Counted from the stretch's first letter, positions 51,822 through 58,548 are shown. The stretch: 64,000 nucleotides of DNA from an uncultured Pelagibacteraceae bacterium (GCA_902611845.1 CACMAX010000007.1:1-64000); one strand, 5' to 3'. The notes: generated from the letters alone by a model not told the origin. Translations and numbers: made by a program.

Positions 51822-51863
51822 AACACCCAAGTACACTCCTCGTTATAAAAAATATTTATTGAA

Positions 51864-51949
<86 letters not shown>

Positions 51950-51963
51950 TTAACAAAGTTTTA

Positions 51964-51976
51964 GGGGGAAGCACCC
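51964..51976 (-). promoter_or_regulatory. GC-rich hairpin in the tRNA-Tyr/tuf leader
   Basis: GGGG TGCTT CCCC on the minus strand can pair as a short four-bp GC stem, with one more base possible on the C side. It lies between the predicted promoter and the tRNA-Tyr 5' end, 14 nt upstream of the tRNA. A purely GC stem stands out against the AT-rich surroundings. It may guide tRNA 5' processing or transcript stability; there is no U-tract, so termination is unlikely. Confidence 0.3.
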
Positions 51977-52007
51977 CATGTTCAATAAAGCTTTAAACAA
52001 CATGCGT

Positions 52008-52035
52008 TTTATATATTTTTATTGTACAAATGCAA
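52008..52035 (-). promoter_or_regulatory. candidate promoter of trnY-trnG-tuf-trnW-secE-nusG-rpl-rpo cluster
   Basis: On the minus strand TTGCAT (52035-52030) is followed after 16 bp by TATAAA (52013-52008). The next bases, ACGCATG, are relatively GC-rich, as in discriminators of stringently controlled promoters. The start would lie about 50 nt before tRNA-Tyr. The 139-bp gap also has to hold the divergent rlmB-like gene's upstream signals. Confidence 0.5.
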
Positions 52036-52088
52036 TACGTGAAATATAGGAAAATATCTTAAAAAACGGAGTAAATTCTACATTTATC

Positions 52089-52832
52089 ATGAGCAAATCA
52101 TCTTTTTTTATAGTTGGAAAACATGCGGTTATAGAGGCATTAAAAAATCCCAAAAGAAAAGTTTTGAAAATTTTTCTTACTGAAGAAAGTAAAAAAAATA
52201 TACACAGAGTAAGTTCTAGAAAAAATCTTCTTAAAGATTTAAAAATTTATTACAAAACTCGAAAAGAACTTGATAAATACTGTTCGAAAGACGGAATTAC
52301 TCATCAAGGATATGTTGCTGAAATAGAACATTTTGAAAAAAATAACTTAAAAGAATTTATAAAAATAAAGAACGATTTAACTTTTGCTTGTTTGGATGAG
52401 GTAACAGATTCGAGAAATATAGGCTCAATAATTAGAAGTGCAGCATCCTTTGATATAGATGGAATAATTATTAAGGAGAGACATTTTCCATCAGAAAGTA
52501 AGCTAATGTACAAATCTGCTAGTGGATGTATGGAACATATAAATATATTTGAAGTATCAAATATAAATACAACTCTTAAGTATTTAAGGGAAAATAATTT
52601 TTGGGTTTATGGTTTTGAAGCAAAAAGTGAAAAAAAATTTAATGATATTAAATGGGATGGAAATAATATTTTACTTTTTGGATCAGAAGGATTTGGCATG
52701 AGAGAACATACAAAAAAATATACAGATTTTTCAGTTAAAATAGATATAAACAAAAATATAGAGAGTTTAAATATATCCAATAGTGCTGCAATTGTTTTTC
52801 ATTACATAAATCAATATAAAAATAAAACTTGA
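52089..52832 (+). CDS. rlmB: SpoU-family rRNA/tRNA 2'-O-ribose methyltransferase, RlmB-like
   Basis: This SPOUT methyltransferase has 247 residues. The N-terminal substrate-binding domain starts FIVGKHAVIEALKNPKRKV. The knotted catalytic domain has all three motifs: VTDSRNIGSIIRSAASF (motif 1), LFGSEGFGMREHTKKYTD (motif 2) and NIESLNISNSAAIVFHY (motif 3, with the SLN(V/I)S signature). E. coli RlmB methylates G2251 of 23S rRNA; the exact target here is inferred from overall similarity. A GGAG sits about 19 nt upstream of the ATG, unusually far. It leads into tRNA-Thr on the same strand. Confidence 0.9.
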   Translation: MSKSSFFIVGKHAVIEALKNPKRKVLKIFLTEESKKNIHRVSSRKNLLKDLKIYYKTRKELDKYCSKDGITHQGYVAEIEHFEKNNLKEFIKIKNDLTFACLDEVTDSRNIGSIIRSAASFDIDGIIIKERHFPSESKLMYKSASGCMEHINIFEVSNINTTLKYLRENNFWVYGFEAKSEKKFNDIKWDGNNILLFGSEGFGMREHTKKYTDFSVKIDINKNIESLNISNSAAIVFHYINQYKNKT

Positions 52833-52856
52833 TAATATTAAAAATCGTAATACAAA
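52829..52856 (+). promoter_or_regulatory. candidate promoter for tRNA-Thr
   Basis: TTGATA (52829-52834) and TACAAA (52851-52856) are 16 bp apart, and the tRNA starts 9 bp after the -10. The -35 overlaps the stop codon of the rlmB-like gene. Confidence 0.4.
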
Positions 52857-52865
52857 ACTCTACGT

Positions 52866-52941
52866 GCCCTTGTAGCTCAGCTGGTAGAGCAATTGATTTG
52901 TAATCAATAGGTCCGCGGTTCGAGTCCGTGCGGGGGCACCA
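52866..52941 (+). tRNA. trnT: tRNA-Thr (anticodon TGT)
   Basis: A 76-nt cloverleaf with encoded CCA. The acceptor stem is GCCCTTG/CGGGGGC (two G-T pairs), the anticodon stem ATTGA/TCAAT holds the loop TTTGTAA, and the T loop is TTCGAGT. Its last base touches the stop codon of the convergent nadK with no gap. Confidence 0.98.
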
Positions 52942-53712
52942 TTAATTTATTTCGTTTCTTAATTGTTCGATTTTAATTTTTTTCTGAAGACTTCTATTTT
53001 TGTCAAAAATTAAATTAAATTTAATTTTTTTGTTAGTATTAATAGATATTGATTTTGCATTCCTTACTTCAATATTATCAGCTACAGCGCTTATAGGCCT
53101 TTTTAAATAATTTAAATTCTTGATCATAATTTTAGATTTATCACTGACTATTTTTCCTTTCCATCTCCTTGGTCTAAAAGCACTGATTGGACTTATTGAT
53201 AACTTATTGGAGTCTAGGCTAAGAATAGGACCATGAACTGAAAGATTATAAGCTGTGCTACCAGCTGGTGTTGATACTAAAACACCATCAGAAATTAAAT
53301 GTTTTATAATTTGTTTTTTACCATTTGAAATAGTTAATGATGCTGTTTGTCTACTTTGTCTAAGAACTGAAATTTCGTTAATTGCTATACATTTTTTAAT
53401 AACATTTGATTTATTTTTTACTCTCATTTCTAATGGAGATATTGAGACTAATCTTCCTTTAATTAAATTTTTATAATTGGTTTTTTCAGAGAATTTATTC
53501 ATAAGGAAACCATAATTTCCAGAATTTATTCCATAAAAAGGTTTTTTGTATTTATTATATTTTTTTAAAGTTTCGAGCATAAAACCGTCACCGCCAATCA
53601 CAATTATTAAATTAGATTTTGACAAGGAATTTGTTTTTATTTTTTTTAAAACTGCATTTTTAATTTTAAATGATCTAGAGTTTTTATCTGAAATTACAAA
53701 AGGATTAACCAT
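52942..53712 (-). CDS. nadK: NAD kinase
   Basis: NadK phosphorylates NAD to NADP. The ATG at 53712 gives 256 residues; a longer frame to 53751 only translates the tRNA-Leu 3' end and was rejected. Motifs are LIIVIGGDGFMLETL (GGDG at 40-43), YGINSGNYGFL, AINEISVLRQ, the SDGVLVSTPAGSTAYNLS segment and SISPISAFRPR. It lies 3 nt after the CCA end of tRNA-Leu on the same strand and without a ribosome-binding site of its own. Its message is therefore probably released from a tRNA-Leu transcript, and its expression depends on the tRNA promoter that the downstream insertion replaced. Confidence 0.96.
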   Translation of the reverse strand: MVNPFVISDKNSRSFKIKNAVLKKIKTNSLSKSNLIIVIGGDGFMLETLKKYNKYKKPFYGINSGNYGFLMNKFSEKTNYKNLIKGRLVSISPLEMRVKNKSNVIKKCIAINEISVLRQSRQTASLTISNGKKQIIKHLISDGVLVSTPAGSTAYNLSVHGPILSLDSNKLSISPISAFRPRRWKGKIVSDKSKIMIKNLNYLKRPISAVADNIEVRNAKSISINTNKKIKFNLIFDKNRSLQKKIKIEQLRNEIN

Positions 53713-53715
53713 TAG

Positions 53716-53801
53716 TGGTGCCCTCGGCCAGACTCGAACTGGCACTCCCAAAAGGGCAAGGATTTTAAGTCCTTTGTGTCTACCAATTTCACCACGAGGG
53801 C
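53716..53801 (-). tRNA. trnL: tRNA-Leu (anticodon TAA), insertion target
   Basis: An intact 86-nt class II tRNA with encoded CCA: acceptor GCCCTCG/CGAGGGC, anticodon stem AAGGA/TCCTT with loop CTTAAAA, T arm GCCAG/CTGGC. From the anticodon loop to the 5' end (53763-53801), plus two more bases, the sequence occurs twice more in the window at 55746 and 58596, so this gene is the target of two nested insertions on its 5' side. The sequence upstream of it differs from that beside the two partial copies. Confidence 0.98.
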
Positions 53802-53803
53802 AT
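53763..53803 (-). repeat. tRNA-Leu 5'-half repeat, copy 1 (in the intact gene)
   Basis: A 41-bp sequence from the anticodon loop to 2 bp past the tRNA 5' end. It is identical to 55746-55786 and 58596-58636. This copy is joined to the tRNA 3' half and makes the functional gene. Beyond 53803 it diverges at once from the other two copies, which marks the left end of inserted segment A. Confidence 0.95.
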
Positions 53804-53818
53804 TATTTGAGTTGTGAT

Positions 53819-53847
53819 TACTTACTTTTTTTAACATTAAAAATCAA
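53819..53847 (-). promoter_or_regulatory. present promoter candidate of tRNA-Leu/nadK
   Basis: On the minus strand TTGATT (53847-53842) and TAAGTA (53824-53819) are 17 bp apart, with the -10 ending 17 nt before the tRNA. The same spacing and distance appear next to the two partial tRNA copies, but with different sequences (TTGTTC and TAAATA or TAAACA). The insertion thus seems to have supplied a replacement promoter. Confidence 0.45.
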
Positions 53848-53864
53848 ATTTTTTATTTTCCATT

Positions 53865-53887
53865 ACTACACTAGAACTACACTAGTT
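53865..53887. repeat. arm-type-like repeat pair, left end of segment A
   Basis: ACTACACTAG occurs twice, 11 bp apart (53865-53874 and 53876-53885), followed by TT. The identical 23-bp arrangement is at 55670-55692 at the other end of the segment. A period near one DNA turn suits side-by-side binding of a recombinase arm domain. Confidence 0.75.
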
Positions 53888-53929
53888 TTAAATTAAAATT
53901 TCCTCATATTTAAACATTTTTTAATTTAT

Positions 53930-54790
53930 TTAAGAAATAAATCTGATTTGTTTTTTTCTTGTGCTTAATTTTCCTGCTTTGGTCAATTTATAACGACCCT
54001 TTTTAATTCCTTTTTTGGCAATCTTTAATACTTTTTTAGTATTCCACTCAGGTCTCAAAATTTTTTGTTTGTATTTTTCATTTAAATAAAAATCATTATC
54101 TTCATACTCTTTTACTAAAAGACCTGATACAGATTTAGGCCAATATTGTTTACAAAACTTTCTATTTAATTTTATAAATTCATTAAAACTTATGATCCTA
54201 ATATCTTCCTCCATTGGAAAATTATCTCTTAAGAATTTAAAATTAACGATTATACCTGGTACCATATCTTGAATTGATAAAAAAAAATCTTCTAATTCAT
54301 TAATATTTTTACCGTTTATTGAAACTAACTGATCACCAACTTTCAAAGTTGAGTCAGATAAAAATTCAGGTAATGCGGATGACATCATATCAACAGATGA
54401 AACAACTATGAAACCTGCTTTTTTTTCAACATGTATGCCTATTCTTGATTGTTTCCTCTTCCAATTATCAAATGATTTAATTTTTAAATCATAATTTAAA
54501 ACTTGTGTGTTTCTCTTAACTTCAATATTAACAATAGAATTCCACTTAAGTTTTGTTCGTGCTTTAAATACGTCATATACATTTTTTATTTTAAATTTAT
54601 CTATTTTTAAAATGATATCTTTTGCCTTAAGAATATTTTCTGACTCTAATCCTTTAAGCACTGAATAAATTTTAGGTTTAATATTTTTCAATTGTTTCGG
54701 GGGGAAATGTTTATTGTTAGTTGCTGTTGAAATTACTTCGTTTTTATCTTTAAAGTAAAAACCAAATTTAACCGAAATATTTTTTTTCAT
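53930..54790 (-). CDS. double-PDZ-domain protein of unknown function
   Basis: The ATG at 54790 gives 286 residues. A longer frame to 54901 exists, but it reads through a non-coding-like repeat and into the upstream gene. Two PDZ-like cores are visible: LKAKDIILKIDKFKIKNVYDVF (about 54-75) and LKVGDQLVSINGKNINELEDFF (about 149-170), each with the following beta strands. A very basic tail (KKVLKIAKKGIKKGRYKLTKAGKLSTRKKQIRF) ends the protein. No signal peptide, protease or transmembrane segment is seen, so it is probably a cytoplasmic binding protein. PDZ domains usually bind C-termini of other proteins; the partner is unknown, though the MORN protein encoded just upstream is a candidate. Confidence 0.65.
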   Translation of the reverse strand: MKKNISVKFGFYFKDKNEVISTATNNKHFPPKQLKNIKPKIYSVLKGLESENILKAKDIILKIDKFKIKNVYDVFKARTKLKWNSIVNIEVKRNTQVLNYDLKIKSFDNWKRKQSRIGIHVEKKAGFIVVSSVDMMSSALPEFLSDSTLKVGDQLVSINGKNINELEDFFLSIQDMVPGIIVNFKFLRDNFPMEEDIRIISFNEFIKLNRKFCKQYWPKSVSGLLVKEYEDNDFYLNEKYKQKILRPEWNTKKVLKIAKKGIKKGRYKLTKAGKLSTRKKQIRFIS

Positions 54791-54833
54791 TAGTGTACCT
54801 AATTTATATCGTTCTACCTCTAGTGTAGTAAAA
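54791..54833. repeat. 43-bp direct repeat, copy 1
   Basis: Identical to 55609-55651 except at one position (54806 A, 55624 G). It lies between the PDZ gene start and the MORN gene stop. It contains TAGTGTAC and CTAGTGTAGT, inverted relatives of the ACTACACTAG end repeats, 30 bp apart. Together with copy 2 it brackets the MORN gene. Confidence 0.85.
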
Positions 54834-54839
54834 AATTGT

Positions 54840-55598
54840 TTACTTTTTGTAGATATGCCATTTTTTTTCTCCTCTAAATTTTGCTTTAGTCCGTTTACCA
54901 TTTACATACATACAATCTAAAATTTCACCGTCTGGATAAATTATTTCACATAAACCATCAAAATTACCTTTCTTGAGATTTCCTTTCATTATGGTTCCTT
55001 TTTCTTGATCCTCAATGTCTTTCAAATATGTTATTTTACCTTTGCCGTGTAATTCATCATCTTTCCATTGACCCTCCGTTCTAAATTGATCCGCAACAAG
55101 TAAAACACCATAACCATTTTTTCTGCTATCTTTAAACTCACCTTCATATATCTCTTTAGTTTGTTCGTTTACAAATTTACCTTTTCCATGAAAGTGACTT
55201 TTTTTCCACTCCCCTTTATAAGAATAATAACCAATTGAAACAAACTCTCCTTTTCCATCATAAACTCCATCTTTAAATTCACCTACATAATCCCAGTCAA
55301 GTTTACCATCGTTTAAACTCATAGTGCCATATCCATGCGGAATTTGTTCTTCGGCACTTTTTATTGCTCCATTATATCTTCTGCCATCACCGTAAGTTAA
55401 TGTTGCTCTGATAATCAAGTCATCACCCATTTTTTTGATACTAGGATAACGACTTTCTAGGATTAAAATTTCATCTTTTAATTCCTGATATTCTTCTTCA
55501 CTAACAGGTAATTTTTTATGTTCTGCTTTATAGAAGTTGTATGAATTAAGTAATTCTCTTTTTTTGAGATAATCAGTTTTTATTTTTTTATTTCTCAT
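54840..55598 (-). CDS. MORN-repeat protein
   Basis: The 252-residue protein starts with a charged, probably helical segment (1-60). It is followed by about six MORN repeats (about 75-235) with the G-x-G-x-x pattern: HGYGTMSLNDGKLDWDYVGEFKDG, YDGKGEFVSIGYYSYKGEWKKSH, HGKGKFVNEQTKEIYEGEFKD, NGYGVLLV...TEGQWKDDE and HGKGKITYL. MORN repeats are short beta-hairpins that mediate protein or lipid contacts, and bacterial versions are mostly uncharacterised. There is no signal peptide. It is flanked by 43-bp direct repeats and precedes the PDZ gene on the same strand. Confidence 0.85.
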   Translation of the reverse strand: MRNKKIKTDYLKKRELLNSYNFYKAEHKKLPVSEEEYQELKDEILILESRYPSIKKMGDDLIIRATLTYGDGRRYNGAIKSAEEQIPHGYGTMSLNDGKLDWDYVGEFKDGVYDGKGEFVSIGYYSYKGEWKKSHFHGKGKFVNEQTKEIYEGEFKDSRKNGYGVLLVADQFRTEGQWKDDELHGKGKITYLKDIEDQEKGTIMKGNLKKGNFDGLCEIIYPDGEILDCMYVNGKRTKAKFRGEKKWHIYKK

Positions 55599-55608
55599 AA
55601 AATTAAAC

Positions 55609-55651
55609 TAGTGTACCTAATTTGTATCGTTCTACCTCTAGTGTAGTAAAA
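55609..55651. repeat. 43-bp direct repeat, copy 2
   Basis: Matches 54791-54833 at 42 of 43 positions, 818 bp away. It lies just upstream of the MORN gene start, as copy 1 lies upstream of the PDZ gene start. Confidence 0.85.
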
Positions 55652-55669
55652 CATTTCGTCATTCTACCA

Positions 55670-55692
55670 ACTACACTAGAACTACACTAGTT
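55670..55692. repeat. arm-type-like repeat pair, right end of segment A
   Basis: ACTACACTAG at 55670-55679 and 55681-55690, followed by TT, identical over 23 bp to 53865-53887 and in the same orientation. An inverted copy (CTAGTGTAGT) lies at 55638-55647. The pair is 54 bp from tRNA-Leu partial copy 2; at the left end it is 62 bp from copy 1. Confidence 0.75.
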
Positions 55693-55744
55693 CAATTTTA
55701 TCAAAAAATGTTGAGTTTATTAGTGGAACCTTATTTTTGAATAC

Positions 55745-55851
55745 TTTTTAAGTCCTTTGTGTCTACCAATTTCACCACGAGGGCATGAGTTATTTTCATG
55801 AGTGTTTATGCCAATATTTATAATTGAACAAGAGGAATAAGTAAATTTTTT
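55745..55851 (-). repeat. tRNA-Leu 5'-half fragment, copy 2, with upstream flank
   Basis: Positions 55746-55786 repeat the tRNA-Leu 5' half exactly. The match to copy 3 (58595-58701) continues for another 65 bp past the tRNA with only about five mismatches. That flank holds a promoter-like TTGTTC (55831-55826), 17 bp, TAAACA (55808-55803). The fragment breaks off in the anticodon loop, so any transcript would be a truncated tRNA. Confidence 0.93.
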
Positions 55852-55857
55852 TTATTT

Positions 55858-55888
55858 TATCTCTCTAACGTCTAGTCTACGTCTAGTT
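55858..55888. repeat. arm-type-like repeat pair, left end of segment B
   Basis: A 31-bp sequence with ACGTCTAG at 55868-55875 and 55879-55886 (11-bp period). It matches 58440-58470 with a single difference (55865 C, 58447 T) and the same orientation. It lies 35 bp upstream of the stop codon side of the large gene. Confidence 0.75.
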
Positions 55889-55923
55889 GTCCTATAAAAT
55901 CCTATTTTAATTTTAGCTAATTA

Positions 55924-58419
55924 TTATTTAACATTGGCTTGTAAATAATTTAAAATGGAATCTGTCCCACCTAAAACGCTCTCAAACAATTCAATAGCCT
56001 CAACGTCGTCTGTTTCTTTAAAGTAATCATAGTGACACTGTTGGTTTTTTGCAATTTTCTCATTTTTAGTCATACTTATGAAGCTCATCCAGCCCCATTG
56101 ATTTAACAATCTAGAACCACATTTACTTTGAATATTTTCGCTGTGTCTAAAGAAAGGTATAATAGCATCTTCTCCTGGTTCTTCTCCAATATTAATCACT
56201 AAAATTTGATCATCAGTATCAAGTTTTCTCTTATAAACTAAAGCTTCTTCAAGTTTAACTTTCTTATCAACTTCATTTATTAAATTTCCTTTAATAATTG
56301 ATTTATATAATTGATCTTCTTTTTGCCTTTTTGGTTTAATTGGATTTGTATTAGATGAGAAGTTTACATTATTTGATTTAAGTTTAAATATTCCATTTTC
56401 ATAATTAAATATTGTAAAAATATCTTTCATTGGTTCTGCAATTTCCTCGGTTATTTTCGCTTTAGCTATTTTTTTTATATCATTTGGTAAAGTTCTTAAA
56501 TTTTCATTATCTTTTAAATATTTTAATATAGAATTTGTCCCAGCTAAAATAGCTTCAAATAATTCCAAAGACTCAGCATCATTAGACTCAGAAAAATAAT
56601 TATGAATACATTGTTGGTTTTCTGCAAAATTTACATTATTAGTTTCACTTACAAAATTCATCCAACCGCCCTCAATGAAATTTAACTCCATAAATAACAT
56701 GCCACATTTATTTATAATATTTTCACGGTGTCTAAACAAAGGCATGATTGTATCTTCATCTGCCTTCCTTCCTATATAAACAGCTAAAATTTGATCCTTC
56801 ATTTCATCTGTTAATTTATCCTGGTAAACCAATGCTCCATCAAATTTAATATTTTTATCATCTTCAGATATCAAATTTCCTTTGATAAATGCTTTATATA
56901 ATTGGTGATCTTTTTGTTTATTTGGCTTAATAGGATTTGTGTTTGATGCAAATTTTACATTATTTGATTTAAGCTTAAATGTACCACCTAACATATTGTT
57001 AAAAATTTTAAATTCAGAATATCTAAATTTTTTTTCATAATCTTTTGGTTTTTCAGATAGTTTTTTTGTCCAAAAATTGTCCCCTTCTGACATTATATTT
57101 GCATTAAATATCTCTATTGGTTGAATATGATAATATGCACCATGGAATGGATGAACTTTAACTTCATGAGGTGAAAATTTATCCTCAAGCCACTCAGGAT
57201 GTTTCTCTGTCACAAATCTTATTGACCAATTGATATAAGATTGTTTGTCCGGGATCCTCCCTATTTTCAAATCATGCTGGTAATTTTCAAGACCACCTCG
57301 TTCATAAATAACGTGTTCCATATGTGTTTTAAAAGGTTTTGTTCCACATGATGCTGCGCCAACTCCTTTTTTTGCTATATGTTTTATTAAAGTAATATCA
57401 TCATATATTTTGAAAAGTTGCTCGTACGCTTCAGCTAAAGTTTTTCCATGTCTTGTTTTATAATCAAGAAGATTAAATTTTGCTAAATTCAATAACTCCA
57501 CATTAGTAGAAAATAATTGGCTTGTAGAGTATGAATATCCAATTGCTTTACAACCTTTTGCTGCTGTTGGAATAAAATATCCTTCGTCACCAATCATGCT
57601 TAAAACATAGTCTAAATCCCACAACCCTTTAGACCAAAGTTCTTTATCTTGCATAACTATAGCCAACGCTAATTCAGCTGAAGCAAATCTCAATCTTACA
57701 GTTCCACAATTATTAACTTTATATTTTTTTCTATTCAGCTTCATAGGATTTTTAATTGGACAAAGTTTTGTTCTACTACGATTGCCATCTCTATCAAGTC
57801 GTTCAATCATTGCTTTATCTTTAAAATAATTTTGGATAGTTTTATGCTGATCTTCTGTAAAATTGAATTGATCATAATTAACTGCATAAAATGTTACTAG
57901 TGGAGAAAGAACACCCCATAACTGATAGTCTCTTGGATTAAAATTATCCTTCCCTGAATTTTTGTAAACCCAATTATCTTTTTTGGCAGTTGCAATTTTT
58001 AATATTATTTCTCCATGTAAATCGATTCCTCCCTCAAAATCTATTGTGGCATAACTCATTAAAGATCTCTGACATTTTTTAAAAATTTTTTCTTGAATTG
58101 TAGGAGTGCTTGGCACTTGAAATTCACTTATTACTTTTGTGCATAGTTTTTTTGATAAAATTTTTCCATCAATCTCATCTTTCCAAAGATAATTAGTGTG
58201 AGACCAATTATTGGCCTGTATATTTGTTCGATAAAACTTATATCTGTCATAGTCTTTTATAATTCTATTCACTTTAGGTAGTGGAACCTTAAGAAGCTCA
58301 CTGGATCTAACATGATCATCCATCATCTCCTTAGCTTCATCTGAATAAATTTGTTCTGCTAATATTGGATTTGTAAAAGTAAAAATTGAAAATAATAAAA
58401 ATATTAAAAATTTTTTCAT
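55924..58419 (-). CDS. secreted alginate-lyase-like protein with duplicated C-terminal domain
   Basis: A signal peptide (MKKFLIFLLFSIFTFTNPILA, cleavage after residue 21) leads an 831-residue protein. Residues about 60-450 resemble the alpha-toroid of PL5-type alginate lyases, best in GYFIPTAAKGCKAIGYSYST followed by NVELLNLAKFNLLDY, where the family has LP-E-xRG-xxAxxYH. Two copies of an approximately 150-residue domain follow: 478-636 and 676-826. Both start G(T/I)FKLKSNNV and share ASNTNPIKP/SSNTNPIKP, the C-N-Q-Q-C region and a final ILxGTxSIL. The domain is not one I recognise. Polymer breakdown in the periplasm or binding of a polysaccharide is inferred; the catalytic residues could not be confirmed. 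Confidence 0.7.
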   Translation of the reverse strand: MKKFLIFLLFSIFTFTNPILAEQIYSDEAKEMMDDHVRSSELLKVPLPKVNRIIKDYDRYKFYRTNIQANNWSHTNYLWKDEIDGKILSKKLCTKVISEFQVPSTPTIQEKIFKKCQRSLMSYATIDFEGGIDLHGEIILKIATAKKDNWVYKNSGKDNFNPRDYQLWGVLSPLVTFYAVNYDQFNFTEDQHKTIQNYFKDKAMIERLDRDGNRSRTKLCPIKNPMKLNRKKYKVNNCGTVRLRFASAELALAIVMQDKELWSKGLWDLDYVLSMIGDEGYFIPTAAKGCKAIGYSYSTSQLFSTNVELLNLAKFNLLDYKTRHGKTLAEAYEQLFKIYDDITLIKHIAKKGVGAASCGTKPFKTHMEHVIYERGGLENYQHDLKIGRIPDKQSYINWSIRFVTEKHPEWLEDKFSPHEVKVHPFHGAYYHIQPIEIFNANIMSEGDNFWTKKLSEKPKDYEKKFRYSEFKIFNNMLGGTFKLKSNNVKFASNTNPIKPNKQKDHQLYKAFIKGNLISEDDKNIKFDGALVYQDKLTDEMKDQILAVYIGRKADEDTIMPLFRHRENIINKCGMLFMELNFIEGGWMNFVSETNNVNFAENQQCIHNYFSESNDAESLELFEAILAGTNSILKYLKDNENLRTLPNDIKKIAKAKITEEIAEPMKDIFTIFNYENGIFKLKSNNVNFSSNTNPIKPKRQKEDQLYKSIIKGNLINEVDKKVKLEEALVYKRKLDTDDQILVINIGEEPGEDAIIPFFRHSENIQSKCGSRLLNQWGWMSFISMTKNEKIAKNQQCHYDYFKETDDVEAIELFESVLGGTDSILNYLQANVK

Positions 58420-58439
58420 ATATATTAATAATAATATTC

Positions 58440-58470
58440 TATCTCTTTAACGTCTAGTCTACGTCTAGTT
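58440..58470. repeat. arm-type-like repeat pair, right end of segment B
   Basis: ACGTCTAG at 58450-58457 and 58461-58468, 31 bp matching 55858-55888 with one difference. It lies 125 bp left of tRNA-Leu partial copy 3 and just upstream of the large gene's start codon. Confidence 0.75.
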
Positions 58471-58548
58471 TAAGAAAATTTATTATACATATTTTCAAAT
58501 AATAATAGGTTAAGGTTTTATTAAAATGTAGGATTTGATGGGATTTAA

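Larger units (their letters stand above)
53763..55745. mobile_element. inserted segment A (PDZ and MORN genes) at tRNA-Leu
   Basis: A segment of about 2 kb bounded by copies 1 and 2 of the tRNA-Leu 5' half. It holds a double-PDZ gene and a MORN-repeat gene, both on the minus strand. At each end lies a pair of ACTACACTAG repeats with an 11-bp period (53865 and 55670), similar to arm-type sites bound by tyrosine recombinases. There is no integrase gene, so it would need one supplied elsewhere, or has lost it. Boundaries come from the repeats; mobility is inferred. Confidence 0.6.
55599..55923. other. gene-free junction between segments A and B
   Basis: This 325-bp stretch has no credible gene. 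From left to right it holds the second 43-bp repeat, the right-hand ACTACACTAG pair, tRNA-Leu partial copy 2 with a promoter-like sequence, and the left-hand ACGTCTAG pair of segment B. A 19-codon open frame (55603-55662, minus) starting MTKCFTTLEVERYKLGTLV falls on the repeat and is not convincing as a gene. Confidence 0.8.

Noticed and set aside
53713-53751. N-terminal extension of nadK
   Set aside because: It reads through the 3' half of tRNA-Leu; the ATG at 53712 gives a normal NadK start.
54791-54901. Longer start for the PDZ gene
   Set aside because: The extra 37 codons cover the 43-bp repeat and overlap the MORN gene end. The ATG at 54790 is directly outside the repeat.
55603-55662. 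19-codon open frame on the 43-bp repeat
   Set aside because: Very short, matches no known peptide, and is explained by the repeat itself.
53865-55692. CRISPR array
   Set aside because: The short repeats come as close pairs at segment ends, without regularly spaced units or unique spacers, and there are no cas genes.
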